From contig CAVTWH010000006.1 in the NCBI GenBank assembly GCA_963738365.1, positions 868,001 through 932,000 on the forward strand: DNA of 64,000 nt. The letters are read 5' to 3'. Position 1 is the first letter of the stretch, and every line of letters starts with the position of its first letter. Shown here in pieces: positions 10,134 through 17,534 of the stretch. The notes below the pieces were generated by a model. That model was not told where the DNA came from. It did not search any database and saw only the letters and a program-made list of their open reading frames with translations. Origin of the DNA: CAVTWH01 sp963738365. GTDB lineage: Bacteria > Actinomycetota > Actinomycetes > Mycobacteriales > Micromonosporaceae. A program made the position numbers and the translations under genes.

Positions 10134-10253
10134 CTACTCGCCGGGCGGGCCGGTGACCGGCGGCGTGGGCTCCGGGGTGCGGTGCTGGCAGTCGCACCAG
10201 CTGCCGCCCGGGCAGCGCTCGTGCCGGCCGCTGCGGCACGCTGTGCAGATCAT
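10134..10253 (-). CDS. Small cysteine-rich protein, 39 residues, unknown function
   Basis: ATG at 10251-10253 to TAG at 10134-10136. The product begins MICTACRSGRHERCPGGSWC and continues with DCQH, so five cysteines and two histidines fall within the first 24 residues, a pattern typical of a small zinc-binding or zinc-ribbon-like protein; a proline-rich tail follows. The stop lies four bases before the GTG of the RibD-like gene, which suggests translational coupling. The spacing of the Cys pairs and the tight linkage argue that this is a real gene despite its size. I do not know a function. It might be a metal-binding accessory protein. Confidence 0.6.
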   Translation of the reverse strand: MICTACRSGRHERCPGGSWCDCQHRTPEPTPPVTGPPGE

Positions 10254-10314
10254 TCCTTCAGTGTGCCGCCGGCCACGGCGGAAATGTCACCCGGCTCGGG
10301 CACAATGTGACCCT

Positions 10315-10860
10315 ATGGCGCGACAGATCTACCAGCTGAAGGTCACGCTGCAGGAGGTGACGCCGGTGGTGTGGCGGCGCCTGCTGGTTCCCGGCGGTTA
10401 CACCCTCGACCGGCTGCACCGGGCGATCCAGCTGGCCTTCGGTTGGCAGGATTTCCACCTGCACTCCTTCGAGGTCGAGGGCGTGCAGTACGGCCAGCCG
10501 GACCCGACCGGCGAGCTGGGCCTGCGCGACGAGCTGGACGCCCGGCTGGACGCCGTGGCCGGCAAGGACAGCAGCTTCGTCTACACCTACGACTTCGGTG
10601 ACTGGTGGGAGCACGAGGTCGAGGTGGAGGCGATTTCGCCGGCCGACCCCGACGAGCGCTACCCGGTCTGCCTGGACGGCCAGCGGGCCTGCCCGCCGGA
10701 GGACGTCGGCGGCGCCTACGGCTACGCCAACCTGCTGACCGCGCTGGCCGATCCGGCGCACCGCGACCACGAGGCGATGGTTGCCTGGCTGGGGCGCCCG
10801 TTCGACCCGTCGGTCTTCGACCCCGGTCGGGCCACCACCCTGCTGCGCCGGCTGGCCTGA
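10315..10860 (+). CDS. Plasmid pRiA4b ORF-3 family protein
   Basis: 181 residues. The sequence starts MARQIYQLKVTLQEVTPVVW and continues RRLLVPGGYTLDRLHRAIQLA, FGWQDFHLHSFEV and YDFGDWWEHEVEVE, the hallmark phrases of the pRiA4b ORF-3-like fold (also called TnpR-like passenger protein of IS1096). The family is widespread in actinobacteria and alpha-proteobacteria and has no firm biochemical role. No transposase or inverted repeats flank it here, so it is probably a resident gene. ATG at 10315 is chosen because the conserved N-terminus begins there; the frame runs further upstream without a plausible ribosome site. Confidence 0.82.
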   Translation: MARQIYQLKVTLQEVTPVVWRRLLVPGGYTLDRLHRAIQLAFGWQDFHLHSFEVEGVQYGQPDPTGELGLRDELDARLDAVAGKDSSFVYTYDFGDWWEHEVEVEAISPADPDERYPVCLDGQRACPPEDVGGAYGYANLLTALADPAHRDHEAMVAWLGRPFDPSVFDPGRATTLLRRLA

Positions 10861-11129
10861 AACTTTCACCGGCACGCACCGCGCTGACCTGGGTGTCCCT
10901 GGTTCGGCCCGGTCGATGTGGCGTCAGCGGATGCTGCTGCCACCCGGTCGGGAGTGGCCGGCGGCGGCCGTCCTGCGCCCCGTTCCGGTACACGCTGTAG
11001 TGACCGGTGCCGCGGGCCGCGTGTGGTCCCCGGCCCAATGACCGAAAGTTGCGCCGTTGTGCGCGCCGGGCGCCGGTCCGTGGTTACGCACTGTCACAGG
11101 AGAGCCGACGGGCTACCCGCGTAACGAAA
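10861..11129. other. Intergenic DNA without a recognisable gene
   Basis: 269 bases between the pRiA4b-like gene and the first CebR-type operator. Open frames here are short and have no conserved motifs. I see no tRNA-like fold, strong hairpin or repeat. It probably holds only the downstream end of the preceding transcript and upstream spacer of the ceb promoter. Confidence 0.4.
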
Positions 11130-11143
11130 TGGGAACGCTCCCA
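11130..11143. promoter_or_regulatory. CebR-type operator 1
   Basis: TGGGAACGCTCCCA matches the CebR/LacI-family palindrome TGGGAGCGCTCCCA at 13 of 14 positions. It ends eight bases before the -35-like TTGACA at 11152. The CebR-like repressor is encoded at the end of the same gene cluster, so autoregulation by cello-oligosaccharides is likely. Confidence 0.85.
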
Positions 11144-11151
11144 TCGGCTCC

Positions 11152-11181
11152 TTGACAGCCTCGTAACCTGACGGCAATCTC
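11152..11181 (+). promoter_or_regulatory. Candidate promoter of the ceb operon
   Basis: A perfect TTGACA at 11152-11157 is followed after 17-18 bases by a weak -10-like CAATCT/AATCTC near 11175-11181. It sits between two CebR-type operators, so repressor binding at both would block polymerase access. The -10 is poor, so the exact start of transcription is uncertain. Confidence 0.5.
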
Positions 11182-11182
11182 A

Positions 11183-11196
11183 TGGGAGCGCTCCCG
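11183..11196. promoter_or_regulatory. CebR-type operator 2
   Basis: TGGGAGCGCTCCCG matches the CebR palindrome at 13 of 14 positions, only the last base differing. It lies immediately downstream of the promoter region and 53 bases (centre to centre) from operator 1, about five helical turns, which would allow cooperative binding or looping. Confidence 0.88.
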
Positions 11197-11501
11197 CACA
11201 ACCAGTGGCGCACGCCACAGTCAAGCGGCTCAGGCGGTGTTCCGCAGGGTGGTCCGATCGCTTCGGCGGCCCCAAGGTACGGCGTTTGACCAGTTCATGC
11301 CCGGTGCGATCGGCAATCCATCGCGAACGCGGAGGACACCGGCAGTTCAGTACCAGGTGTGGCAGACGATCCTGGCCCGCTGAGGGCGGGTCTGAAGCAC
11401 ACCCTCCAAATCTCGTCCGGCTCGCCGGGGCAGCGAGCAGTCCCATGCTGCCCAGGATCGGACGAATGCCACACATCACGACCTGGAAGGGGTCATTGAG
11501 G
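11197..11501 (+). other. Long 5' leader of cebE
   Basis: 305 bases separate operator 2 from the cebE start. The reading frame of cebE extends back through it but without conserved protein sequence, and a signal peptide begins only at 11502. I see no known riboswitch. A second promoter inside this region cannot be excluded. Confidence 0.4.
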
Positions 11502-12809
11502 ATGGGCGTCACCCTGCGTCGCCGCGCTTTCGCGGCGGTCGCCCTCTCCGCTTCCGCTGTCCTGGCGCTCGCCGCCTGCGGCAGCGACAGCGGCCCAAGC
11601 GACAGTAAGAACAAGAACATCACCCTCGAGGTCATGGTCTTCGGCACCTTCGGGTACGACGACCTCTACAAGCAGTACGAGGCCAGCCACCCCGGCGTCA
11701 CCATCAAGGAGGTGGGTACCAACCAGGGTCTGGACGACGAGAACAACAAGCTCAACGCCGGGCTCGCCGCCGGTACCGCCCCGGCCGACGTGGTCGCGCT
11801 GGAGGAGGGCACCATCACCTCCTACAAGTCCCAGGCGCAGAACTTCGTCAACTACCTGGACTATGACGGTGCCTCGCTGAAGAGCAACTTCCTGCCCTGG
11901 AAGTGGGACGAGGGCACCACCGCCGACGGCAAGGTCATCGGCCTCGGTACCGACGTCGGCTCGCTGGCCATGTGCTACCGCACCGACCTGTTCGCCAAGG
12001 CCGGCCTGCCGACCGACCGCGATGCGGTCTCGAAGCTGTGGCCGACCTGGGACGACTACATCAAGACCGGGCAGACGTTCGCCGCCAAGAACACCGGCGC
12101 CAAGTTCCTGGACTCGGCGACCAACGTCTACAACGCGATCCTGATGCAGAACGCCGGCAAGGGCACCGGGTACACCTACTTCGACAAGAGCGACAAGCTC
12201 GTGATCGACTCGAACCCGGACATCCAGGCCGCGTGGACCACCACCAACACCATGATCGCCGACAAGCTGTCGGGTGGTCTGGCGTCGTTCTCGGACGACT
12301 GGGCCACGGGCTTCAAGAAGGGCTCCTTCGCCACCATCGCCTGCCCGGCGTGGATGCTCGGCGTCATCAAGACCGACGCCGGTGACGCCGCTGCGGGCAA
12401 GTGGGACGTCGCGCAGGTTCCCGGCGGCGGCGGCAACTGGGGCGGCTCGTTCCTCTCGGTGCCGAGCAAGGGCAAGCACCTCAAGGAGTCCGTCGAGCTG
12501 GCCAAGTTCCTGACTAGCGCGGACAGCCAGCTGACCGTCTTCAAGAAGGTCAACAACCTGCCGTCGAACCCGACCGTCTACGACAACGCCGACTTCCAGG
12601 CCCTCAAGAACGACTACTTCAGCAACGCTCCGGTCGGCGTGATCTTCGGCGCCGGTGCCAAGTCGCTGAAGCCGGTCTACCTGGGCGCCAAGAACCAGCC
12701 GGTCCGCAACGCGGTCGAGGATGCGCTGCGCTCGGTCGAGCAGGGCAAGAAGACCGCCGACGCCGCATGGCAGGACGCGATCAAGAACGGCGCCACTGTC
12801 GCCAAGTAA
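11502..12809 (+). CDS. cebE: Cello-oligosaccharide ABC transporter, lipoprotein substrate-binding protein
   Basis: 435 residues. The N-terminus has basic residues (LRRRAF), a hydrophobic stretch and the lipobox LAAC with Cys26, so the protein is lipid-anchored outside the membrane. The remainder is a family-1 extracellular solute-binding fold (LEVMVFGTFGYDDLYKQYEA near the start, TADGKVIGLGTDVGSLAMCY in the middle). Gene order with two permeases, a GH1 beta-glucosidase and a LacI regulator behind CebR boxes points to cellobiose or cellotriose as ligand. ATG 11502 follows an AAGGGG-rich site. No ATPase gene is present; such transporters generally share MsiK, which would be encoded elsewhere. 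Confidence 0.87.
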   Translation: MGVTLRRRAFAAVALSASAVLALAACGSDSGPSDSKNKNITLEVMVFGTFGYDDLYKQYEASHPGVTIKEVGTNQGLDDENNKLNAGLAAGTAPADVVALEEGTITSYKSQAQNFVNYLDYDGASLKSNFLPWKWDEGTTADGKVIGLGTDVGSLAMCYRTDLFAKAGLPTDRDAVSKLWPTWDDYIKTGQTFAAKNTGAKFLDSATNVYNAILMQNAGKGTGYTYFDKSDKLVIDSNPDIQAAWTTTNTMIADKLSGGLASFSDDWATGFKKGSFATIACPAWMLGVIKTDAGDAAAGKWDVAQVPGGGGNWGGSFLSVPSKGKHLKESVELAKFLTSADSQLTVFKKVNNLPSNPTVYDNADFQALKNDYFSNAPVGVIFGAGAKSLKPVYLGAKNQPVRNAVEDALRSVEQGKKTADAAWQDAIKNGATVAK

Positions 12810-12818
12810 CACCACCGG

Positions 12819-12849
12819 GGTCCGCCGGGGCCAACAGCCCCGGCGGACC
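12819..12849 (+). terminator. Strong stem-loop directly after cebE
   Basis: A 12-bp perfect stem (GGTCCGCCGGGG with its complement) around a seven-base loop starts ten bases after the cebE stop. There is no U-run. In sugar ABC operons a hairpin here often stabilises or partly terminates the transcript so that binding protein is made in excess over the permeases. Confidence 0.65.
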
Positions 12850-12891
12850 AACCGCGGCAGCACAGCGGGGGGACACCAGCCGCTTCCGCTG

Positions 12892-12926
12892 GGGTGGTAC
12901 CGGTGGCCAGGCCATCGGTACCACCC
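12892..12926 (+). repeat. Second inverted repeat in the cebE-cebF gap
   Basis: GGGTGGTACCG at 12892-12902 pairs perfectly with 12916-12926 around a 13-base loop. A shorter GGCCCCG/CGGGGCC pair follows near 12949-12974. Together with the hairpin at 12819 the 199-base gap therefore carries three potential stem-loops, suggesting RNA-level control. Confidence 0.5.
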
Positions 12927-13008
12927 GCCTCGCGTGCCATAGCCATCGGCCCCGTACCGCCGGTGCGGGGCCGGCGACCGGCCTGGGTCGCCCACAGGAG
13001 GACTTCCG

Positions 13009-13995
13009 ATGACCGTGCAACTCGAACCCGCCCGGCACGCCGCCGGGCCGTACTCGCCACCCTCCCAGGAGCGGCAACGCCGCAGTCGCCCGCTGCGCAG
13101 CTGGCTGGATGTCAAGGCCTCGCCGTATCTCTACGTCGCCCCGTTCTTCGTGGTCTTCTCCATCTTCGGCGTGTACCCGATGGTCTACACGCTGTGGATC
13201 TCGCTGCATGACTGGCCGCTCGGCTCGGACAAGGCCCACCAGAAGTGGGTCGGCCTGGGCAACTTCAACGAGCTGATCCACGAGGACCAGTTCTGGAACT
13301 CGGTCTACAACACCTTCGGGATCTTCCTGATCTCCACGGTTCCGCAGCTGCTGCTCGCCCTGTTCATCGCCAACCTGCTGAACAAGCAGCTGCGCGCACG
13401 GACCACGATCCGGATGGGCATCATCATCCCGATCGTCACCTCCACCGCCGTCATCGGCCTGATCTTCAACGACCTGTACAGCCGGGACTTCGGTCTGGTC
13501 AACTGGCTGCTGCACTCCGTGGGAATCGGCAAGGTCGACTGGAAGGCCAACAAGTGGTCCTCCTGGAGCGCCCTGGCTACCATGATCAACTGGCGCTGGA
13601 CCGGCTACAACGCCCTGATCTACCTGGCCGCCATGCAGTCCATCCCGCGCGACATCTACGAGTCGGCCTCGCTGGACGGCGCCACCAACTGGCGGCAGTT
13701 CTGGCGGATCACCGTCCCGATGCTGCGTCCCACGATCATCTTCACCGTGATCATTTCCACCATCGGCGGCCTGCAGCTCTTCGGTGAGCCGGTCACCTTC
13801 ACCACCGGCACCGGTGGCTACCGCGGTGGCACCCTGCGCCAGTTCCAGACCGTGACAATGTACATGTTCGAGGGCATCTGGGAGCGACAACGGCTGGGCT
13901 ACGCGGCGGCAGTCGCGTGGTTCCTGTTCCTGATCATCCTCATCACGGCCGCGCTGAACTTCCTCGTGGTCCGTCGGATCAACTCGGACAGCTGA
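13009..13995 (+). CDS. cebF: Sugar ABC transporter permease, CebF-like
   Basis: 328 residues with about six membrane helices (first at about 40-65). The cytoplasmic loop IYESASLDGATNWRQFWRIT is the EAA motif that contacts the ATPase. It forms the membrane channel with CebG and receives sugar from CebE. ATG 13009 is preceded by AGGAGG at 12996-13001. The stop is 11 bases before cebG. Frame intact and codon use like its neighbours. Confidence 0.87.
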   Translation: MTVQLEPARHAAGPYSPPSQERQRRSRPLRSWLDVKASPYLYVAPFFVVFSIFGVYPMVYTLWISLHDWPLGSDKAHQKWVGLGNFNELIHEDQFWNSVYNTFGIFLISTVPQLLLALFIANLLNKQLRARTTIRMGIIIPIVTSTAVIGLIFNDLYSRDFGLVNWLLHSVGIGKVDWKANKWSSWSALATMINWRWTGYNALIYLAAMQSIPRDIYESASLDGATNWRQFWRITVPMLRPTIIFTVIISTIGGLQLFGEPVTFTTGTGGYRGGTLRQFQTVTMYMFEGIWERQRLGYAAAVAWFLFLIILITAALNFLVVRRINSDS

Positions 13996-14006
13996 GAGGC
14001 CCCCCG

Positions 14007-14924
14007 ATGAGCACGCTGCACTCCCATGTCCGCCCCACCACCACGTTGCCGGGCGTCCCGCCCCGCGCCCGCAAGCGCGGCAAGATGCCGGCCGCCCACC
14101 TGTGGAAGGCGAGCCCGCTCACCTACCTGACGCTGGTCGTCGCCCTGGTGCTGTCGGCGTTCCCGATCTACTTCATGCTGATCGGCGCCACCGTCACCAA
14201 CGACGCGCTGAAGGCGGTGCCGCCGCCGTTCCTGCCCGGCTCGCACTTCTTCACCAACCTCAAGACCGTGTGGGAGAACGAGGACGCCCACATCGGCAAG
14301 GGCCTGCTCAACTCGATCATCATTGCCACCTCGGTCACCGTCTCCACGGTGTTCTTCTCCACCCTGGCCGGCTTCGCCTTCGCCAAGCTCAGGTTCCGCG
14401 GCAAGAACGCGCTGCTGCTGTTCATCCTCGGCAGCTCCATGGTGCCGGTGCAGCTGGGCGTCATCCCGCTGTACCTGATGATGGTCAAGTTCGGTTGGCA
14501 CAACCGGCTCGCCGCCGTGATCGTCCCGTTCCTGATCACGTCGTTCGGGATCTTCATGATGCGCCAGTACGCCGCCCAGGCCGTACCGGATGAACTGATC
14601 GAGGCGGCCCGCATCGACGGCTGCACCACCTGGCGCATCTACTGGAACGTGGTGCTGCCCGCGCTCCGGCCGGCCGCGGCCGTGCTGGCGATCTTCACCT
14701 TCATGCAGAGTTGGAACGATTTCCTCTGGCCCCTGGTCGCCATGCAGGACCCGGAGAACCCCACTGTGCAGATATCGCTGCGTAACCTGGGAACTGGGTA
14801 CTTCCAAGACTATTCCCAGGTATTCGCCGGTACGGCGGTGGCGGTAGTGCCGTTGCTCGTCGTGTTCATCATTTTCGGCCGTCAGATCATCGGCGGCATC
14901 ATGGAAGGTGCTCTCAAGGCGTGA
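14007..14924 (+). CDS. cebG: Sugar ABC transporter permease, CebG-like
   Basis: 305 residues with six predicted membrane helices; the first is about 33-55. The EAA loop reads LIEAARIDGCTTWRIYWNVV. The ATG at 14007 is chosen because it starts just after cebF and leaves a normal length for this family; the frame is open further upstream inside cebF. The stop codon overlaps the bglC start in GTGA, so uptake and hydrolysis of the disaccharide are coupled. Likely substrate is cellobiose or cellotriose, inferred from the cluster. Confidence 0.87.
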   Translation: MSTLHSHVRPTTTLPGVPPRARKRGKMPAAHLWKASPLTYLTLVVALVLSAFPIYFMLIGATVTNDALKAVPPPFLPGSHFFTNLKTVWENEDAHIGKGLLNSIIIATSVTVSTVFFSTLAGFAFAKLRFRGKNALLLFILGSSMVPVQLGVIPLYLMMVKFGWHNRLAAVIVPFLITSFGIFMMRQYAAQAVPDELIEAARIDGCTTWRIYWNVVLPALRPAAAVLAIFTFMQSWNDFLWPLVAMQDPENPTVQISLRNLGTGYFQDYSQVFAGTAVAVVPLLVVFIIFGRQIIGGIMEGALKA

Positions 14925-16360
14925 CTACCTACCAGCCTCAGCCGGTCGAGCTGGGAACCGACCGACTGGACTTCCCGGCCGGCTTCCTCTGGGGCGCCGC
15001 CACCGCGGCGTACCAGATCGAGGGAGCGGCCACCGAGGGCGGGCGCACCCCCTCGATCTGGGACACCTTCAGTCACACTCCAGGCAAGGTGGTCGCAGGC
15101 GACACCGGCGATGTCGCCTGCGACCACTACCACCGCTACGACGAGGACCTCGATCTGCTGGCCGAGTTGGGGCTCAGCTCCTACCGGCTGTCGCTGTCCT
15201 GGAGCCGGATCCAGCCGCACGGGCGGGGTCCGGCCAACCCGGAGGGCGTGGACTTCTACCAGCGCCTGGTCGACGGGCTGCTGGAGCGCGGCATCCTGCC
15301 CTGGGTCACCCTCTACCACTGGGACCTGCCGCAGGAGCTGGAGGACGCCGGCGGCTGGCCCAACCGCGACACCGCTGCGCGCTTCGCCGAGTACGCCCAG
15401 CTCGTGCACGGCGCCCTGGGCGACCGGGTACGCCACTTCACCACCTTCAACGAGCCCTGGTGCTCGGCCTTCCTCGGGTACGGCTCGGGCGACCACGCGC
15501 CGGGCCGGACCGAGCCGGGCGCCAGCGTGGCGGCGGCGCACCACCTGATGCTGGCGCACGGCCAGGCGGTGCAGGCGCTGCGCGCGGCCGGTGGGGACAG
15601 CGCGCTGGGCATCACGCTCAACCTGTACGCCGTCTCGCCGGCCACCGACTCGCCGGGCGACGCCGACGCCGCCCGGCGCATCGACGGCCTGTCCAACCGG
15701 ATCTTCCTGGACCCGATCCTGCACGGCAGCTACCCCGAGGACGTGGTGGCCGACCTGGCCAAGGTCTCCGACTTCAGCCACGTCCGGGACGGCGACCTGG
15801 CGGTGATCAGTACCCCGATGGACTTCCTGGGGATCAACTACTACAGCCGGCACGTGGTGACCACTCCGGACCCGCAGGCGCAGCCGGTCGACGGCAAGCC
15901 GGCGTACTGGCGCAAGCCGTCCTGCTACCCGGGCAGCGAGCACGTCGAGTTCGGCAACCGCGGCCTGCCGGTCACCGCCATGGGCTGGGAGATCGACGCG
16001 CCGGGCCTGGTGGAGACCCTGGTCCGGGTGCACAAGGAGTACACCGAACTGCCGCTCTACGTCACCGAGAACGGCGCCGCCTTCGACGACGAGCCGGGCG
16101 CCGACGGCGAGGTGGACGACGCGCCCCGGGTCGACTACTTCGACCAGCACCTGCGCGCCTGCCACGAGGCGATCAACCTGGGGGTGCCGCTGCGCGGCTA
16201 CTTCGCCTGGTCGCTCCTGGACAACTTCGAATGGGCGTGGGGGTATTCGAAGCGGTTCGGAATGGTTTACGTGGACTATCCGACCCAGCGCCGCATCCCC
16301 AAGCGCAGCGGCCGCTGGTACGCCGAGGTTACCCGCAGAAACGGCCTGGCTGCAGAATAG
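14921..16360 (+). CDS. bglC: GH1 beta-glucosidase
   Basis: 479 residues, standard for family GH1. FTTFNEPW places the acid/base Glu at 178, and LYVTENGAAF places the nucleophile Glu at 383. The substrate-binding phrases FLWGAATAAYQIEGA near the start and SLLDNFEWAWGYSKRFG near the end are typical. No signal peptide, so it acts in the cytoplasm on imported cello-oligosaccharides, releasing glucose. The start GTG overlaps the cebG stop. Its position between the transporter and the regulator is the classic cebEFG-bglC order of streptomycetes. Confidence 0.92.
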   Translation: MTTYQPQPVELGTDRLDFPAGFLWGAATAAYQIEGAATEGGRTPSIWDTFSHTPGKVVAGDTGDVACDHYHRYDEDLDLLAELGLSSYRLSLSWSRIQPHGRGPANPEGVDFYQRLVDGLLERGILPWVTLYHWDLPQELEDAGGWPNRDTAARFAEYAQLVHGALGDRVRHFTTFNEPWCSAFLGYGSGDHAPGRTEPGASVAAAHHLMLAHGQAVQALRAAGGDSALGITLNLYAVSPATDSPGDADAARRIDGLSNRIFLDPILHGSYPEDVVADLAKVSDFSHVRDGDLAVISTPMDFLGINYYSRHVVTTPDPQAQPVDGKPAYWRKPSCYPGSEHVEFGNRGLPVTAMGWEIDAPGLVETLVRVHKEYTELPLYVTENGAAFDDEPGADGEVDDAPRVDYFDQHLRACHEAINLGVPLRGYFAWSLLDNFEWAWGYSKRFGMVYVDYPTQRRIPKRSGRWYAEVTRRNGLAAE

Positions 16361-16403
16361 AGGCGGTACCGGCGGCGACCTGACCAGCAACGAGGAGCTC
16401 GAC

Positions 16404-17444
16404 ATGACGACCCAGCGCACCCGTTCGGCCGGGCGTCCGACTCTCGACGAGGTCGCCGCCCGGGCCGGCGTCGGCCGGGGCACGGTGTCCCGGGTGGTGA
16501 ACGGTTCGCCGCAGGTGAGTCCGGAGTCGAAGGCGGCCGTCGAGGCGGCCATCGCCGAGTTGGGGTATGTGCCCAACCGGGCGGCCCGGGCGCTGGTCAC
16601 CCAGCGCACCGATTCGGTGGCGTTGGTGGTCTCCGAGTCGGGCGAACGGGTCTTCGGCGAGCCGTTCTTCGCCGGCATCGTCCGGGGCATCAGCGCCGGG
16701 CTCGCCGAAACCCCGTCGCTGCAGCTGTGGCTGGCCATGGCGCAGTCCCCGGACGAGCGGGACCGGCTGCACCAGCACCTGACCAACCAGCACGTCGACG
16801 GGGTGCTGCTGCTCTCCCTGCACGACGACGACCCGCTGCCCGAGCTGTGCCACGAGCGTGGCCTGTCGACCGTGGTCGGTGGCCGGCCGGCAGGCCAGCG
16901 GCCCCGGCCGGTCAGCTTCGTGGACGTCGACAACGTGGGTGGTGGCCATATCGCCACCAGCCACCTGATCGGCAGCGGTCGGCGGGAGATCGCCGCCATC
17001 GCCGGCCCGCAGGACATGGGCGTGGGTGTGGACCGGCTGGCCGGCTACCGCAAGGCGCTCTCCGGCGCCGGCCTGCCGGTGGTCGAGGACCTGATCGCCT
17101 ACGGGGACTTCTCGGAGGACTCCGGGGCCGCGGCGATGCGCCGGATCCTGGACTCGCACCCCGACGTGGACGCCGTCTTCGCCGCCTCCGACCTGATGGC
17201 CTGCGGCGCCATGCGGGTGCTCAAGGAGCGCGGCCGGCGGATCCCGTCGGACGTGGCCCTGGTGGGCTTCGAGGACTCGATCATCGCCCGGCAGACCGAC
17301 CCGCCGCTGACCACCGTCTACCAGCCGGTCGAGGAGATGGGTCGGGAGATGGCCCTGCTGCTGGTGGACCGGATGCGCGGCGAGGCCGGCAGCTCGGCCT
17401 CGGTGGTGCTGGACACCCACCTGGTCCGCCGCGGCTCCGCCTGA
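16404..17444 (+). CDS. cebR: LacI family repressor, CebR-like
   Basis: 346 residues. The N-terminal DNA-binding domain has the LacI helix-turn-helix LDEVAARAGVGRGTVSRVVN (about 13-32) and hinge helix PNRAARALVTQ. A periplasmic-binding-protein-like ligand domain follows. It lies 43 bases after bglC and would bind the two TGGGAGCGCTCCCA-like boxes upstream of cebE, releasing them when cellobiose accumulates. A further core match lies upstream of the beta-helix gene at 20315. A GAGGAG ribosome site precedes the ATG. Confidence 0.9.
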   Translation: MTTQRTRSAGRPTLDEVAARAGVGRGTVSRVVNGSPQVSPESKAAVEAAIAELGYVPNRAARALVTQRTDSVALVVSESGERVFGEPFFAGIVRGISAGLAETPSLQLWLAMAQSPDERDRLHQHLTNQHVDGVLLLSLHDDDPLPELCHERGLSTVVGGRPAGQRPRPVSFVDVDNVGGGHIATSHLIGSGRREIAAIAGPQDMGVGVDRLAGYRKALSGAGLPVVEDLIAYGDFSEDSGAAAMRRILDSHPDVDAVFAASDLMACGAMRVLKERGRRIPSDVALVGFEDSIIARQTDPPLTTVYQPVEEMGREMALLLVDRMRGEAGSSASVVLDTHLVRRGSA

Positions 17445-17474
17445 CCCGCCCGACGCGCGATCGCGGGAAACGCA

Positions 17475-17506
17475 ACGGGCCCGGGACCTTGTGGTCCCGG
17501 GCCCGT
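17475..17506. terminator. Bidirectional terminator between cebR and the beta-helix gene
   Basis: A perfect 14-bp stem (ACGGGCCCGGGACC and its complement) with a four-base loop lies 31 bases after the cebR stop and 29 bases past the end of the convergent gene. There is no clear U-run, as is usual in actinomycetes. It could serve both transcripts. Confidence 0.8.
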
Positions 17507-17534
17507 GCGGTCAGTCACCGCGGGGCGGCGACTG

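Noticed and set aside
10315..10860. Insertion sequence passenger gene
   Set aside because: The protein family is linked to IS1096 in some genomes, but no transposase or inverted repeat is present here.
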